This document shows positions 49,934 through 60,300 of a stretch of DNA of 64,000 bases, one piece after another. The first letter of the stretch is position 1; the number at the start of each line of letters is the position of its first letter. The position numbers and the translations under genes are program-made. The notes under the pieces were generated by a model. The model was not told where the DNA came from and searched no databases. It saw only the letters and a program-made list of their open reading frames with translations. Source of the stretch: Acinetobacter brisouisimilis (lineage in GTDB: Bacteria; Pseudomonadota; Gammaproteobacteria; Pseudomonadales; Moraxellaceae); assembly GCF_000368265.1 (NCBI RefSeq), contig NZ_KB851219.1, forward strand, positions 2,102,484-2,166,483. The letters are read 5' to 3'.

Positions 49934-51166
49934 ATGAGCCAACATCTATCACTACCTAAAGATAAAATTCGTTTCTTATTGTTAGAAGGTGTGCACCAAA
50001 ATGCCATCGACACTTTAAATGCTGCGGGTTATACCAACATCGACTATCGTAAAACTGCGCTTGAAGGCGAAGCTTTGAAAGAAGCTGTTCAAGATGCGCA
50101 CTTTATTGGTATTCGTTCTCGTACACAATTGACTGAAGAAGTGTTTGCTGCTGCAAACAAACTCATCGCAGTCGGTTGCTTCTGTATTGGAACAAACCAA
50201 GTTGATCTTAAAGCAGCAATGCTTCGTGGTATTCCAGTATTTAACGCACCATATTCAAATACCCGTTCAGTTGCGGAACTTGTTCTTGCAGAAACTATCC
50301 TGTTACTTCGTGGCGTGCCAGAAAAATCAGCAAGCTGTCACCGTGGTGGCTGGAACAAATCTGCAGCAGGTTCTTTTGAAACTCGCGGAAAAACTTTAGG
50401 TATTGTTGGTTACGGTTCAATTGGCTCGCAACTTTCTGTACTTGCAGAAAGCTTGGGTATGCACGTGATTTATTATGATGCAGTGACTAAATTACCAATG
50501 GGTAATGCGCGCCAAGTCGGTTCTTTAGATGAATTGCTTGAAACTGCTGACGTTGTAACATTACATGTACCAGACGTTCCATCGACACGTAACTTCTTCG
50601 GTAAAGCACAATTCAGCAAAATGAAAGAAGGTGCGATCTTCTTAAATGCTGCACGTGGTACATGTGTAATCATTGAAGATTTGGCAGATGCGATCAAATC
50701 GGGTCACCTTGCTGGTGCTGCGGTTGACGTATTCCCGAAAGAACCTAAAGCCAATGGTGAAGAATTCGTTTCTCCACTTCGTGGTTTAGACAACGTGATC
50801 TTAACACCTCACGTTGGTGGTTCAACCATGGAAGCGCAAGCGAACATCGGTTTAGAAGTTGCTGAGAAATTTGTAGCTTACTCTGACAAAGGTATGACAC
50901 TTTCTGCGGTGAACTTCCCAGAAATCGCATTACCATTGATGGAAGGTAAACACCGTTTACTACACATCCACAAAAACATTCCAGGTGTATTGTCAAAAAT
51001 CAACAACTTGTTTGCCGAACAAGGCATTAACATCTCTGGTCAGTCTTTAATGACCAAAGGTGATGTTGGTTACTTGGTAATGGACGTTGACGCATCTGCA
51101 TCTCACGAAGCACTTGAGATGTTGAACCACGTTGAAGGCACAATCCGCGTTCGCGTATTGTTCTAA
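49934..51166 (+). CDS. serA: D-3-phosphoglycerate dehydrogenase
   Basis: 410 residues. GKTLGIVGYGSIGSQLSVLA (NAD-binding), AARGTCVIIE, VDVFPKEP and HVGGSTMEAQANIG (catalytic His) mark the dehydrogenase, and a C-terminal ACT domain (from about residue 335, LLHIHKNIPGVLSKINNLF) gives serine feedback. The ATG at 49934 has GGAGCGGTA upstream. First step of serine synthesis; a side reaction makes D-2-hydroxyglutarate. Confidence 0.96.
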   Translation: MSQHLSLPKDKIRFLLLEGVHQNAIDTLNAAGYTNIDYRKTALEGEALKEAVQDAHFIGIRSRTQLTEEVFAAANKLIAVGCFCIGTNQVDLKAAMLRGIPVFNAPYSNTRSVAELVLAETILLLRGVPEKSASCHRGGWNKSAAGSFETRGKTLGIVGYGSIGSQLSVLAESLGMHVIYYDAVTKLPMGNARQVGSLDELLETADVVTLHVPDVPSTRNFFGKAQFSKMKEGAIFLNAARGTCVIIEDLADAIKSGHLAGAAVDVFPKEPKANGEEFVSPLRGLDNVILTPHVGGSTMEAQANIGLEVAEKFVAYSDKGMTLSAVNFPEIALPLMEGKHRLLHIHKNIPGVLSKINNLFAEQGINISGQSLMTKGDVGYLVMDVDASASHEALEMLNHVEGTIRVRVLF

Positions 51167-51185
51167 GCCTAGACCGACCGTCTTT

Positions 51186-51216
51186 AAAAGCCACAACCTT
51201 GTGTTGTGGCTTTTTT
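51186..51216 (+). terminator. Terminator of serA
   Basis: GCCACAAC (51190-51197) pairs with GTTGTGGC (51203-51210), followed by six T. Confidence 0.94.
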
Positions 51217-51253
51217 ATCGCTATATTTTTACCATTTGATCAATAATTTCAAC

Positions 51254-52162
51254 ATGGGCTTTTTCAGAAATAATCATACTGTCCAGTCAATTGCCCTACT
51301 CATGATTGCGATTGTCAGTGTACAAGCCAGCGCCTCTCTCGCCAAAATTTTATTTGCCTCATTTCCTGTGCTCAGTATTTCCGCCTTAAGGCTATTTTTA
51401 GGTTTTGCCCTTCTGGCTGTATTTTTTCAAATTTGGCGTGTGGCATGGCAACAGATTCACTGGGCATCCATTCTCGGTTATGGTTTGGCACTTGCAGGCA
51501 TGAATGCCTTATTTTACTTATCTTTAAGTCGCCTACCATTGGGTATAGCCGTATCGTTTGAGTTTATTGGGCCTTTGAGTGTCGCATTACTGCATGCCAA
51601 ACATCGTTATGACTTGATCTGGGTGGGCTTGGCGATTGTAGGTTTGTTATTGTTATTTCCATGGAATCAAACGCAGCAAGCACTCGACCCTGTTGGAATT
51701 TTTCTGGCGATTGGTGCAGGTGCCTGTTGGGCGGTTTATATTTTAACAGGCTATCGCCCTTCGGGCATTTCAGGCAATCATACCGTGTGTTTAGGCATGT
51801 TGATCGGCTCTTGTGTGTTGCTCCCGATAGCACTATGGATTGGAACACCAATCAAGGTATTAGAGCTGCCTTATCTACTGTATTTTATTTGCTTGGCTTT
51901 CCTCGCCAGCGCTTTGCCTTTTTCTTTAGAAATGGTGGCATTGCGCCATTTAAGTCCATTGCTATTTGGTACGCTGACCAGTTTGGAACCCGCTTTTGCA
52001 GCGCTATCAGGTGTGCTGTTTTTATCAGAACATTTACTTTGTACACAATGGTTCGCGCTTGCCACCATTATGATTGCCTCAATTGGCTGTACATGTACCA
52101 CTCAACTCGGCAAACAGAAGATAGAGCAACAACTCAATTCTCTCAAGCAAAACCAAGCATAA
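51254..52162 (+). CDS. EamA/RhtA-type amino-acid or metabolite exporter
   Basis: 302 residues with about ten hydrophobic segments and an EamA repeat organisation. LSRLPLGIAVSFEFIGPL and SPLLFGTLTSLEPAFAALSG are conserved in RhtA-like threonine/homoserine exporters. The ATG at 51254 is preferred because the longer frame would start inside the serA terminator. Substrate not determined. Confidence 0.85.
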   Translation: MGFFRNNHTVQSIALLMIAIVSVQASASLAKILFASFPVLSISALRLFLGFALLAVFFQIWRVAWQQIHWASILGYGLALAGMNALFYLSLSRLPLGIAVSFEFIGPLSVALLHAKHRYDLIWVGLAIVGLLLLFPWNQTQQALDPVGIFLAIGAGACWAVYILTGYRPSGISGNHTVCLGMLIGSCVLLPIALWIGTPIKVLELPYLLYFICLAFLASALPFSLEMVALRHLSPLLFGTLTSLEPAFAALSGVLFLSEHLLCTQWFALATIMIASIGCTCTTQLGKQKIEQQLNSLKQNQA

Positions 52163-52188
52163 AAAAAGTGGCATCTCTGCCACTCTTT
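52161..52188. terminator. Terminator between convergent exporter and TSUP genes
   Basis: AGTGGCA and TGCCACT around TCTC, overlapping the stop of the EamA gene. Confidence 0.85.
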
Positions 52189-52254
52189 CAAAACCTGCAA
52201 TATATTTATATTTAGAGCATCTTTAGACAACGATCCAAAGCAAAATACGTAAAG

Positions 52255-53025
52255 TTAGCTCGATATAAAAGTCTGATAACTAATTCGACAAATCAAAATC
52301 GTTACCAGTACCAAGAAAATCTTACGTACAAAGCCACTACCATACTTCATGGCAGCTCGCACACCAACCACAGAACCCACAACATTGGCAGCCGCCATCA
52401 TTAAACCGACATGTAAAATTGCATGCCCAGTTGGAATCAAAAAGCTTAATGCAGCAAGGTTAGTCATAAAGTTGCCAATTTTCGACAAGGCTGAGGCATG
52501 TAGAAAATCCACACCCAAAAAACGGATAAAGAAGAAAATAAAAAAGCTTCCCGTTCCTGGGCCAAAAACCCCATCATAAAAACCAATTGCCAAACTACCA
52601 ATAGCAGCCAACACCAGCAATTTTGGGGTAATGTGCAAATCGACTGCCACTTGCCCAAAACTTTTTTTCATAAACGTGTAAATGGCAATGATGATCAGCA
52701 TCACCAACACAAAAGGACGCAAAACGGATTGGGGAATTAGAGATAAACATGCTGCACCAGCAAAAGAGCTGATCAAGGCACAAATCGCAATCACCAACAG
52801 TAATTTCCATTGCAACTTGACCTTACGTGCAAACGTATAGGCTGCCGATGCTGTACCAAAAATAGAAGAAACCTTATTGGTTCCGATTACCGTAGCAGTT
52901 GACATTGATGGGAAAGTGCTCATCAGTCCTGGAATCTGAATGAGTCCGCCACCACCCACAGCAGCATCGATGGCTCCTGCGGTAAATGCAAACCCAAGCA
53001 GACTTAAGATCGTTATTGTATCCAT
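52255..53025 (-). CDS. TSUP-family transporter (TauE/SafE, YfcA-like)
   Basis: 256 residues with about eight hydrophobic segments. The N-terminal GAIDAAVGGGGLIQIPGL and GFYDGVFGPGTGSFFIF repeats are the paired signature of sulfite-exporter-like TSUP proteins. Its start lies 10 bases before the truB stop, so it is probably co-transcribed with truB. Substrate is unknown; sulfur compounds or organic acids are typical. Confidence 0.88.
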   Translation of the reverse strand: MDTITILSLLGFAFTAGAIDAAVGGGGLIQIPGLMSTFPSMSTATVIGTNKVSSIFGTASAAYTFARKVKLQWKLLLVIAICALISSFAGAACLSLIPQSVLRPFVLVMLIIIAIYTFMKKSFGQVAVDLHITPKLLVLAAIGSLAIGFYDGVFGPGTGSFFIFFFIRFLGVDFLHASALSKIGNFMTNLAALSFLIPTGHAILHVGLMMAAANVVGSVVGVRAAMKYGSGFVRKIFLVLVTILICRISYQTFISS

Positions 53026-53035
53026 GCAGTAATCA

Positions 53036-53947
53036 TCACTTTTCTAAATGAAGGACTCGCTTAGGAACTAAGCGCTTTTTATCAGTAATTTGTGCCAAAC
53101 CTAAACAGCGTTCGCCATCAAATACCAAAACTTGCTCTGCGGCAGCATGATCAATGTTACTTTCCAAACCATTACAGAAATACTTGCTACGCCCCTCAGG
53201 AACTTGAACCTGTGGCAAATGCTCAACAGGTGCATACGCAGGCAATAACAATGCCTCGCGCTCAGCCTCAGTTAAGCTTTCCAAATAGGGCAAGGTATAG
53301 CTTGGAATTAAATCAAAATGACCTGTTGCCGTTCGATGCAATGCACTTAAATGCCCCCCACAGCCCAGTGCTTCACCAATATCTTCCCCCAATACACGAA
53401 TGTATGTGCCTTTAGAACAAATCACATCTAAAGTTAAACTATTTTGAGTAAATTCAATTAATTGTAGTTGATAAATCGTAATCGGACGTGCTTCACGCTC
53501 AATCACGATTCCTTGGCGTGCCAACTCATATAACGGTTTGCCGTGTTTTTTTAATGCTGAATACATCGGTGGGACTTGCTGAATATCACCACGAAACTGC
53601 TCAAGTACCTGTTCAATTTTTTCTGGAGTCAGTTCAGGTACAGGACGTTGCTGTAAAATCTCACCTTCCACATCACCTGTAGTGGTAGTTTGCCCAAGCT
53701 TCACGGTGGTTTGATAGCGTTTTACCGATTCGAGTAAATAGTGCGAAAACTTGGTGGCTTCGCCCAAGCAAATTGGCAATAAGCCTGTTGCTAAGGGATC
53801 AAGTGCACCTGTATGTCCTGCTTTTTCTGCTCGATATAGCCAGCGCACCTTTTGTAATGCAGCATTAGAACTAATATCCAGTGGTTTATTCAGTAAAAAA
53901 ACACCGCTAATTGGGCGACGCTGAATTTTAGGCTTAGCAACAGACAT
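53036..53947 (-). CDS. truB: tRNA pseudouridine-55 synthase TruB
   Basis: 303 residues from the ATG at 53947; a GTG at 53974 is an alternative. [40 protein letters not shown] (catalytic Asp) and [20 protein letters not shown] are diagnostic. It makes pseudouridine 55 in the T-loop of tRNAs. Followed 10 bases later by the TSUP gene. Not in the usual rbfA neighbourhood. Confidence 0.95.
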   Translation of the reverse strand: MSVAKPKIQRRPISGVFLLNKPLDISSNAALQKVRWLYRAEKAGHTGALDPLATGLLPICLGEATKFSHYLLESVKRYQTTVKLGQTTTTGDVEGEILQQRPVPELTPEKIEQVLEQFRGDIQQVPPMYSALKKHGKPLYELARQGIVIEREARPITIYQLQLIEFTQNSLTLDVICSKGTYIRVLGEDIGEALGCGGHLSALHRTATGHFDLIPSYTLPYLESLTEAEREALLLPAYAPVEHLPQVQVPEGRSKYFCNGLESNIDHAAAEQVLVFDGERCLGLAQITDKKRLVPKRVLHLEK

Positions 53948-54065
53948 ACATGAAGTAATCAAAAAAAATGACACGCCATCTTAACAAAAGCCTAACCAAT
54001 CTTCAGCAGGATTGTGTACTTATTCTCAACAGTCGAATTTTTATCGCTTAGAATGATCACAGGCA

Positions 54066-54097
54066 TAAAAAATGCGCCAGATTCGGCGCATTTTTTT
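54066..54097 (-). terminator. Terminator of the rpsP-rimM-trmD-rplS operon
   Basis: AATGCGCC (54071-54078) pairs with GGCGCATT around AGATTC, with A/T runs on both sides. It ends the operon on the minus strand, 18 bases beyond the rplS stop. Confidence 0.93.
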
Positions 54098-54114
54098 GAC
54101 TCAAATAAAGCGAA

Positions 54115-54483
54115 TTAAGCTTTACGAGCTGGCAATTTTTCACGAATACGTGCAGCTTTACCAGACAAGTCACGAAGATAGTAAAGTTTAGCACGACGAA
54201 CGTCACCACGACGTTTCACTTCGATTTTAGCAACGATTGGAGAGTGAGTTTGGAAAACACGCTCAACACCAATACCGCTAGAAATTTTACGTACTGTGAA
54301 TGCAGAGTTCAAACCACGGTTTTTCTTAGCAATGACAACACCTTCAAAAGCCTGAAGACGTTCACGATCACCTTCTTTTACTTTTACTTGGACAATAACA
54401 GTGTCACCTGGTGCAAAAGCAGGGATGTCAGATTTTAGCTGTGCATTTTCAACAGCTTGAACTAAAGGATGCTTACCGCTCAT
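54115..54483 (-). CDS. rplS: 50S ribosomal protein L19
   Basis: 122 residues with the L19 core: [40 protein letters not shown] and [20 protein letters not shown]. It lies at the 30S-50S interface. Last gene of the operon, separated from trmD by a 214-base gap with hairpins. Confidence 0.98.
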   Translation of the reverse strand: MSGKHPLVQAVENAQLKSDIPAFAPGDTVIVQVKVKEGDRERLQAFEGVVIAKKNRGLNSAFTVRKISSGIGVERVFQTHSPIVAKIEVKRRGDVRRAKLYYLRDLSGKAARIREKLPARKA

Positions 54484-54568
54484 GGGGTATCTCCAATTAT
54501 GCGTGGATCAGAAGAGGTCTGATATCCACTGGGTATAGAGGCTAAATCGCATAGACCCGATTATCTTT

Positions 54569-54689
54569 CTCTTTATGTTTGACCACTTCAATGCATAAAG
54601 AGCCTATTCAAGAAGACTTAAACATAAGTTTAAATCCCAATTCGAAGCATTGCTTCTTCTTGTACAAGGACAGTGATGATTAATCACTG
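54569..54689 (-). promoter_or_regulatory. Hairpins in the trmD-rplS gap
   Basis: CTCTTTATG (54569-54577) pairs with CATAAAGAG (54594-54602), and CAGTGAT (54671-54677) pairs with ATCACTG (54683-54689). No T-run follows either, so they may be RNA processing or translation-control elements before rplS. Confidence 0.45.
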
Positions 54690-54697
54690 CTATTTCC

Positions 54698-55432
54698 TCA
54701 TTCATCTTTTAGCCATTTTTTTTGCTGCTTGGTCAACTCTACCTGCTCGACCAACTCGGGACGACGTTCAAGTGTGCGTTGATAGCGTTGCAAAAACCGC
54801 CATTTTTCAATATTGGCATGATGCCCAGATTTTAAGACTTCTGGGACGTCCAATCCTTCAAAATGATCTGGCTTGGTGTATTGTGGGCAGTCTAACAGGC
54901 CGTCCACAAAAGAATCTTGTATTGCAGATTGCTCATCTGACATCGTATTCGGCAAACGACGAATAATGCTGTCTAACAAAACCATCGCAGGGAGTTCACC
55001 ACCCGATAAAACGTAATCTCCAATCGACCATTCTTGATCGACATACTTTTGGAGTAAACGCTCATCAACCCCTTCATAACGTCCACACAGTACAATCAAT
55101 CCGTCATATTCAACAAACTGCTGTACTGCCTGCTCATTTAAGGTTTTACCTTGTGGTGACATATACACCACAGGAACATGAACTGCTCCTGCCTGCTCTG
55201 CAAGCTGTTTGGCATGAGAGATTGCTTTTGCCAACGGCTCAGCCATCATCACCATACCTGGACCACCACCAAATGGACGTTCATCCACTCGTTTGTAGTT
55301 GCCCTCAGCAAAATCACGCGGATTAATACAAGTGACTTGTACAATATCGCGCTTTGCTGCACGTCCGCTAATCCCGTAGGCTGTAATCGCTTCAAACATT
55401 TCAGGAAAAAGCGTAATCACTGCAAAAAACAC
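54698..55432 (-). CDS. trmD: tRNA (guanine-N1)-methyltransferase TrmD
   Basis: 244 residues, SPOUT methyltransferase making m1G37. The trefoil-knot sequences [34 protein letters not shown] and the front-end [11 protein letters not shown] are all present. Length fits the family. Between rimM and rplS as usual. Confidence 0.97.
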   Translation of the reverse strand: MFFAVITLFPEMFEAITAYGISGRAAKRDIVQVTCINPRDFAEGNYKRVDERPFGGGPGMVMMAEPLAKAISHAKQLAEQAGAVHVPVVYMSPQGKTLNEQAVQQFVEYDGLIVLCGRYEGVDERLLQKYVDQEWSIGDYVLSGGELPAMVLLDSIIRRLPNTMSDEQSAIQDSFVDGLLDCPQYTKPDHFEGLDVPEVLKSGHHANIEKWRFLQRYQRTLERRPELVEQVELTKQQKKWLKDE

Positions 55433-55478
55433 TACAGATTCCCCTATTTCCTGCTGCGTTCGTCCTTCGCAAAAAGGA

Positions 55479-56027
55479 TTAGTAATCTACGCCCCAATTC
55501 ACGTAAATTCGACCAGCTTCAAGATCAACTCGCTGCACCACATCTTTATGCCATGGAATCATTCGCTCTTCGGCATCAACACTGTCAGCTGTGGCACGAA
55601 CCACCATGACATCGTTAGCACCTGTTTCAAACAGCTCGTGGATTTGACCGAGATTGACTTCCTGCTCATTATCGTCCAGACCTAACACAGTTAAGCCTTT
55701 CAAATCTGACCAGTAATACTCATCCACACCTGGTTGAGGTAATTGCGATTTTGAAATCCAGATATTAGCGCCAACCAAGCTATCGGCTGCAGTGCGATCA
55801 TTCACACTTTTAAGCGCAACAACCAAGCCTTTACCATGTGGTTTCCAGCGTTTTACATCGACTGTTTGCCAACCTGCTTTGGTTTCAATGTACCAAGGCA
55901 GGTAGTCAAAGATATTGCTCATGGGTTCTGTATTGGAATAGACCCAGAGCCACCCATTCAATCCATAAGCTGAACGTAACTGTCCAATCTGAATACGATC
56001 TTCGGGTACATTCTGTGTTGGTGTCAT
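55479..56027 (-). CDS. rimM: Ribosome maturation factor RimM
   Basis: 182 residues. The N-terminal RimM domain ([19 protein letters not shown]) and C-terminal PRC-barrel ([22 protein letters not shown]-like end) are visible. It assists 30S head assembly and binds S19. Starts 19 bases after the rpsP stop. Confidence 0.95.
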   Translation of the reverse strand: MTPTQNVPEDRIQIGQLRSAYGLNGWLWVYSNTEPMSNIFDYLPWYIETKAGWQTVDVKRWKPHGKGLVVALKSVNDRTAADSLVGANIWISKSQLPQPGVDEYYWSDLKGLTVLGLDDNEQEVNLGQIHELFETGANDVMVVRATADSVDAEERMIPWHKDVVQRVDLEAGRIYVNWGVDY

Positions 56028-56046
56028 GGGCTACCTACTACAAAAA

Positions 56047-56304
56047 TTATGCAGCAACTGCAGCTTTTTTAGCTTGAGCAGCTAAAGAAGCAACACGTTC
56101 AGAAGCTTGAGCGCCTTGAGCAACCCAATGTGCAAAACGGTCTGTATCTAAACGAAGTTTTTCCGCTTGACCTTGAGCAGTTGGGTTAAAGAAACCGATA
56201 CGTTCGATGAAACGACCATCACGTGCATTGCGGCTATCAGTCACAACGATTTGATAAAATGGACGTTTTTTTGCACCACCGCGCGCTAAACGAATAACTA
56301 CCAT
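56047..56304 (-). CDS. rpsP: 30S ribosomal protein S16
   Basis: 85 residues from the ATG at 56304 (AAGG, 8 bases upstream), starting [21 protein letters not shown] longer frame to 56358 adds unconserved residues. First gene of the rpsP-rimM-trmD-rplS operon. Confidence 0.97.
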   Translation of the reverse strand: MVVIRLARGGAKKRPFYQIVVTDSRNARDGRFIERIGFFNPTAQGQAEKLRLDTDRFAHWVAQGAQASERVASLAAQAKKAAVAA

Positions 56305-56451
56305 GATAAAAGCCTTATAATTCTTACGGATTATCCCTGCGCCGACCATCGGCAACACTTCAAACCCCTTTCATAGAGGGCGGTATTTTACGTGATATTC
56401 ACCCCAAAGGAAAGATCAAATCGTAAGTTATCCACCGTTTTGAATTTATTT

Positions 56452-56889
56452 TTAGTTACTGTCCCAGGTTGAAGAACTACTTAAACTGCAACTTGATGCC
56501 CCTTGTGACCAGTACTTTTGTCCATCTTGGTTTAAGCAGACAACTCCATTACCATTTTGTTGGGTTGAACTGATAGGAGTAGCTGTTAAAGTATATCCTT
56601 GATTGTCTGCATCCAAAGTTAACATCACCGTATAATAAGCAGTTCCTGTACTTGGATAACTCGCTGTTCCTCCAACACCTGTTAAAGTTGCACTCGCATA
56701 GTTATTGTTGGCGAGTTTATAACTTTGTAAACTTCCCGCTACTCGCATCAACTCTGTTTCCACATCAGCACGATTGGTTCGAATTTTATATTGAGTATAA
56801 CTAGGATATGCAATTGCCGCTAAAATTCCAATAACTGTCACTGTAATCATCAGTTCAATCAGAGTAAAACCTAAATTTTTTGTTTTCAT
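56452..56889 (-). CDS. Type IV pilin-like protein (PilE/ComF-like)
   Basis: 145 residues. Prepilin cleavage motif G/FTLIELMITVTVIGILAAIA near the N-terminus with Glu5, then an alpha-beta pilin globular domain (TNRADVETELMRVAGSLQSY) and a pair of C-terminal cysteines (VCLNQDGQKYWSQGASSC). The start ATG overlaps the stop of the previous pilin by one base. By position after the pilY1-like gene it fits ComE/ComF of A. baylyi, which are needed for DNA uptake; which of the two is not resolved. Confidence 0.88.
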   Translation of the reverse strand: MKTKNLGFTLIELMITVTVIGILAAIAYPSYTQYKIRTNRADVETELMRVAGSLQSYKLANNNYASATLTGVGGTASYPSTGTAYYTVMLTLDADNQGYTLTATPISSTQQNGNGVVCLNQDGQKYWSQGASSCSLSSSSTWDSN

Positions 56890-57362
56890 TACCAATTCTC
56901 TGAACCTTGTACCGTAGTTCCACAACTTGTATAAGAAACATTCGACAACGTTTTATTCTTACAGCGTATCCCTGTACTAGTCAGTAAAAAATTATAATTT
57001 TTCTGATCTGTTGTGGTTGCCTGAATAGCCCAATTGCGACCCACTGCCGAGTTATTGGTTAAAGTAACATTGCTCGCATCAGGATCTACAATCGTAATGG
57101 TATAGGGATAACTTGTTGTAGTTGCAACAGTTGTTGTTGTAGTCGAAAATCCTTTGTAATTAAAATTACGTGCTTTCCAACGATCAAGTAATATAGCTAA
57201 GCGCTGCATTTCCTGCTGCGCTTGAGCTGCACGTGAACGCCGTGCATATTCTTGATAACTAGGTATTGCAATAGCCACTAAAATAGCGACTATCACCACT
57301 GCAACCATCATTTCAATGAGAGTAAACCCTCTATCTTTGAAAAATAAAGGAGCATTTTGCAT
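56889..57362 (-). CDS. Type IV pilin-like protein (ComE-like)
   Basis: 157 residues. Prepilin motif RGFTLIEMMVAVVIVAILVAIA near residue 14, then RSRAAQAQQEMQRLAILLDRW and a Thr-rich loop. C-terminal Cys pair (IRCKNKTLSNVSYTSCG). AAGGAGTTGACT precedes the ATG at 57362. Between pilY1 and the next pilin, with 11 bases to pilY1's stop, so co-translated. Minor pilin role inferred from location and family. Confidence 0.88.
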   Translation of the reverse strand: MQNAPLFFKDRGFTLIEMMVAVVIVAILVAIAIPSYQEYARRSRAAQAQQEMQRLAILLDRWKARNFNYKGFSTTTTTVATTTSYPYTITIVDPDASNVTLTNNSAVGRNWAIQATTTDQKNYNFLLTSTGIRCKNKTLSNVSYTSCGTTVQGSENW

Positions 57363-57373
57363 AGTCAACTCCT

Positions 57374-60300
57374 TTATTGACTGGCTTCATACCAACGCTG
57401 TGGAATCAAAGACAAACTCGTTGAATATATTTTACGATTAGATGACAAGTTTCCACTAGCTGTAACTAATGTACGTGTTGAACCCGTACTATTAGTACTA
57501 CCTACACTTGGCGCAACAATACCTGCACCAATATTAGTATGGTTAATAAAAGATGATGATGTATAAACACTTGAAGAACACTGACCGTACGGCATACAGA
57601 ACTGTGTAACGAAACTATTACCTTTTACACCTGCACCACAAGTACCTGATAACCCATCTTTACTACCATCAAAAGTAGTGACATACATATCGTTATTAAT
57701 AACTAAAGGTGCGCTTAAAACTTTTTCATCTTGAATCATTGATGATGCAAAAGCGTAATACCACCCCCCAGTCGTTGAATAAGGTGCAACAATAGTCGCA
57801 TTCGATGCACGCGTTGTATCGGTTAGAGGTAACAATTGAGATGTTGTCGGTGAGGCTGTAGAAGTTGCAAGTGTTAAGTCATGAGTATTCATAGAGCTTG
57901 AATAACTGTAACTTGTTGTTCCACCAGATGTAGTTGTCGTGTAATTATATAAATCTGAACGTGCTACATCCTTGTCATATATATTATAAATAGCGTCGTT
58001 ATTATAATTCGAGTTTGAAGAAGATGCGGTATCAAATAAAGGCGAACTAAGATTACCACTACCAATAGATACTACACCAAAGATAGTTCCACTAGAATTA
58101 TAAGTCGAAAATCCAGGCGTCTCATAGAAACGAGGACTATATTGTCCATTATTTAAATTGAGCAAGCGAACTGGTGTTTTCGCAAAAGCACTCACTGCAG
58201 GTGCATTATTATTTAAATCAACACGCCATACTTGACCACCTAAATCACCGAAGTATAAATGATCGATCAAACCATCTGAATTACGATCTACAGTTTTAAT
58301 TTGACTCACCACACTATATTGCATATTTGCTGCAGTCGTATATTGAACACCTGCGGTTGTATTGCTAGCAGTTGCATTCGCCCCAGTCCACCATAAAAGC
58401 TGACCTGTTAAGGCGTCAAACATATACATGCCTGCTCCAATTTTGTTGGTCTGTGAATAGGTTGTTCCTTCATAACCAGCATAACCAGTTCGGCTACCAT
58501 CTGTAGCAAAGGTACCATCACCATTTGTACCCCCAGCATCATAACCACCGCCCACAAACATGACTAGGCGCTTGGAACCATTCCATCGCACCCAACCAAT
58601 ACTTGGTTTTGACCAACTTTGCCCCATAAAAGCCAATTCTTTGTAAGTCGTTGAACTACCGTTATACCAAACTTTACTCGTAGTACTCGTCCCTGGATCA
58701 ATATGAAAAGCAATTGATGGGCTCGAAATATTCTGCAAATTCAAAGCATAGTAGCTACGCCCACCCATCCGCAATCCACCATATGCCATCTGTTTGCCAG
58801 TTGCACCACCCATGCCAGTGCCAACTGTAAGACTACCATCTGCATTTGGTACATATTCTGAATATACTTCCCATGGCGCATCAACACCATAATAAAGCGC
58901 TGCAGTACCACCACTGGTTGACTGATATTGTAAAAATGCATTTTTTTGTTTGGTGACCATTTCATTTGGAACAAAAGCAAACTTTTCTGTACCTGTTATC
59001 GCATCTACAACATGCAATAACCCTTGTGTACTTCCAAAAAGAGCATAATCACTACGATTACTTGTACCAATAGAACCATCGGTATTGGTTGTAATTGTAC
59101 CGCTACTAGTTAACAGTATAGGGGCTGAATGCATGACTGCGCCAATCTGGCGTAACTCACCAGATGAAATTAAGGCACTCGTACTTGCTGGCAAATTGTT
59201 TGGATCTATAGCAAAACCTAACAATGTAAGTAAATAGCCACGAGCAGAATCTGTTGTAGTATTCAAATAACTCACATCTATTTGATTTAATGTTGTTCCA
59301 GTCGTATTTCCACTGCTATCACGATCAATCAAGAGCGTACGGTTTGCTGTATTCGATGAGTTTGCACCTAAAGGTAAAACTCCTTTCACCCCTCCATACG
59401 CTTTTGAAGTTGAAGTACTGTTTGTCCATAAATCCGTATTGGTAACAATCTTACCCGTAGAATCAACTACACTATTGCCACTTGCATCAGTAATATAACC
59501 ATTCAATACATTGTATTTTTTTAAGTTACCCTGCCAAAGCTGATAAGTTTTGTCTGGTGTAGGTTGAAACTGCGAAAAATAAGCATAATTTTGTACAGCA
59601 GTCGGGTTTAATTTATCGGTTGGAATAGTTGCTGAGCCTGTCGTTACAGGTGGAATATCGGTTGATAATGTATTAATAAAACTGTTTACACTATTAACAA
59701 CATCCGATGAATTAGCACCTAAATACCATCCACCTTGACCATAAACACCCCATCTTGCAGCATTTTTAACATCAGCTACATAACTACTAGTGATAGTTGC
59801 ATTATCAATATTACTAATATTGGTTTGTTGACTTAATGCTGTGCTATATGAAGGAATTCCATTAAATTCAGCACCAAAACCCACAACAGCAGTTTTAATA
59901 GATAAGCCTAAAGGGTTCTTTTGAACTGTTGAAGAGGAACCATCAATATTTCGATTCAAGAGTAATTGAGAAAAATCTGCAATACATGCCCATCCTGCAT
60001 TAGAAGTTCCTCCTTGAAAATAAGTACCACCTAATGAGCCTGAACAAGTTAAAGCACTACCATAACTCGTACTTCCACCCAAAGCATTTTGCATCAATGG
60101 TTGCGCTATACTTGTACCTGAGTTATTTGGCTCACCATCCGTTAAGATATAAATCCCTTGCCCACTACACTGTGTAGTACTTGTACTAGTTAATTGGCTC
60201 GTGATTGAATCTGGAGCTGTGTACGCAGTCTGATTACTATTCCAAGCAACAGATGAATAAGGAAAACCACTATAGCTATTTGAACCTAACAACGTACCTG

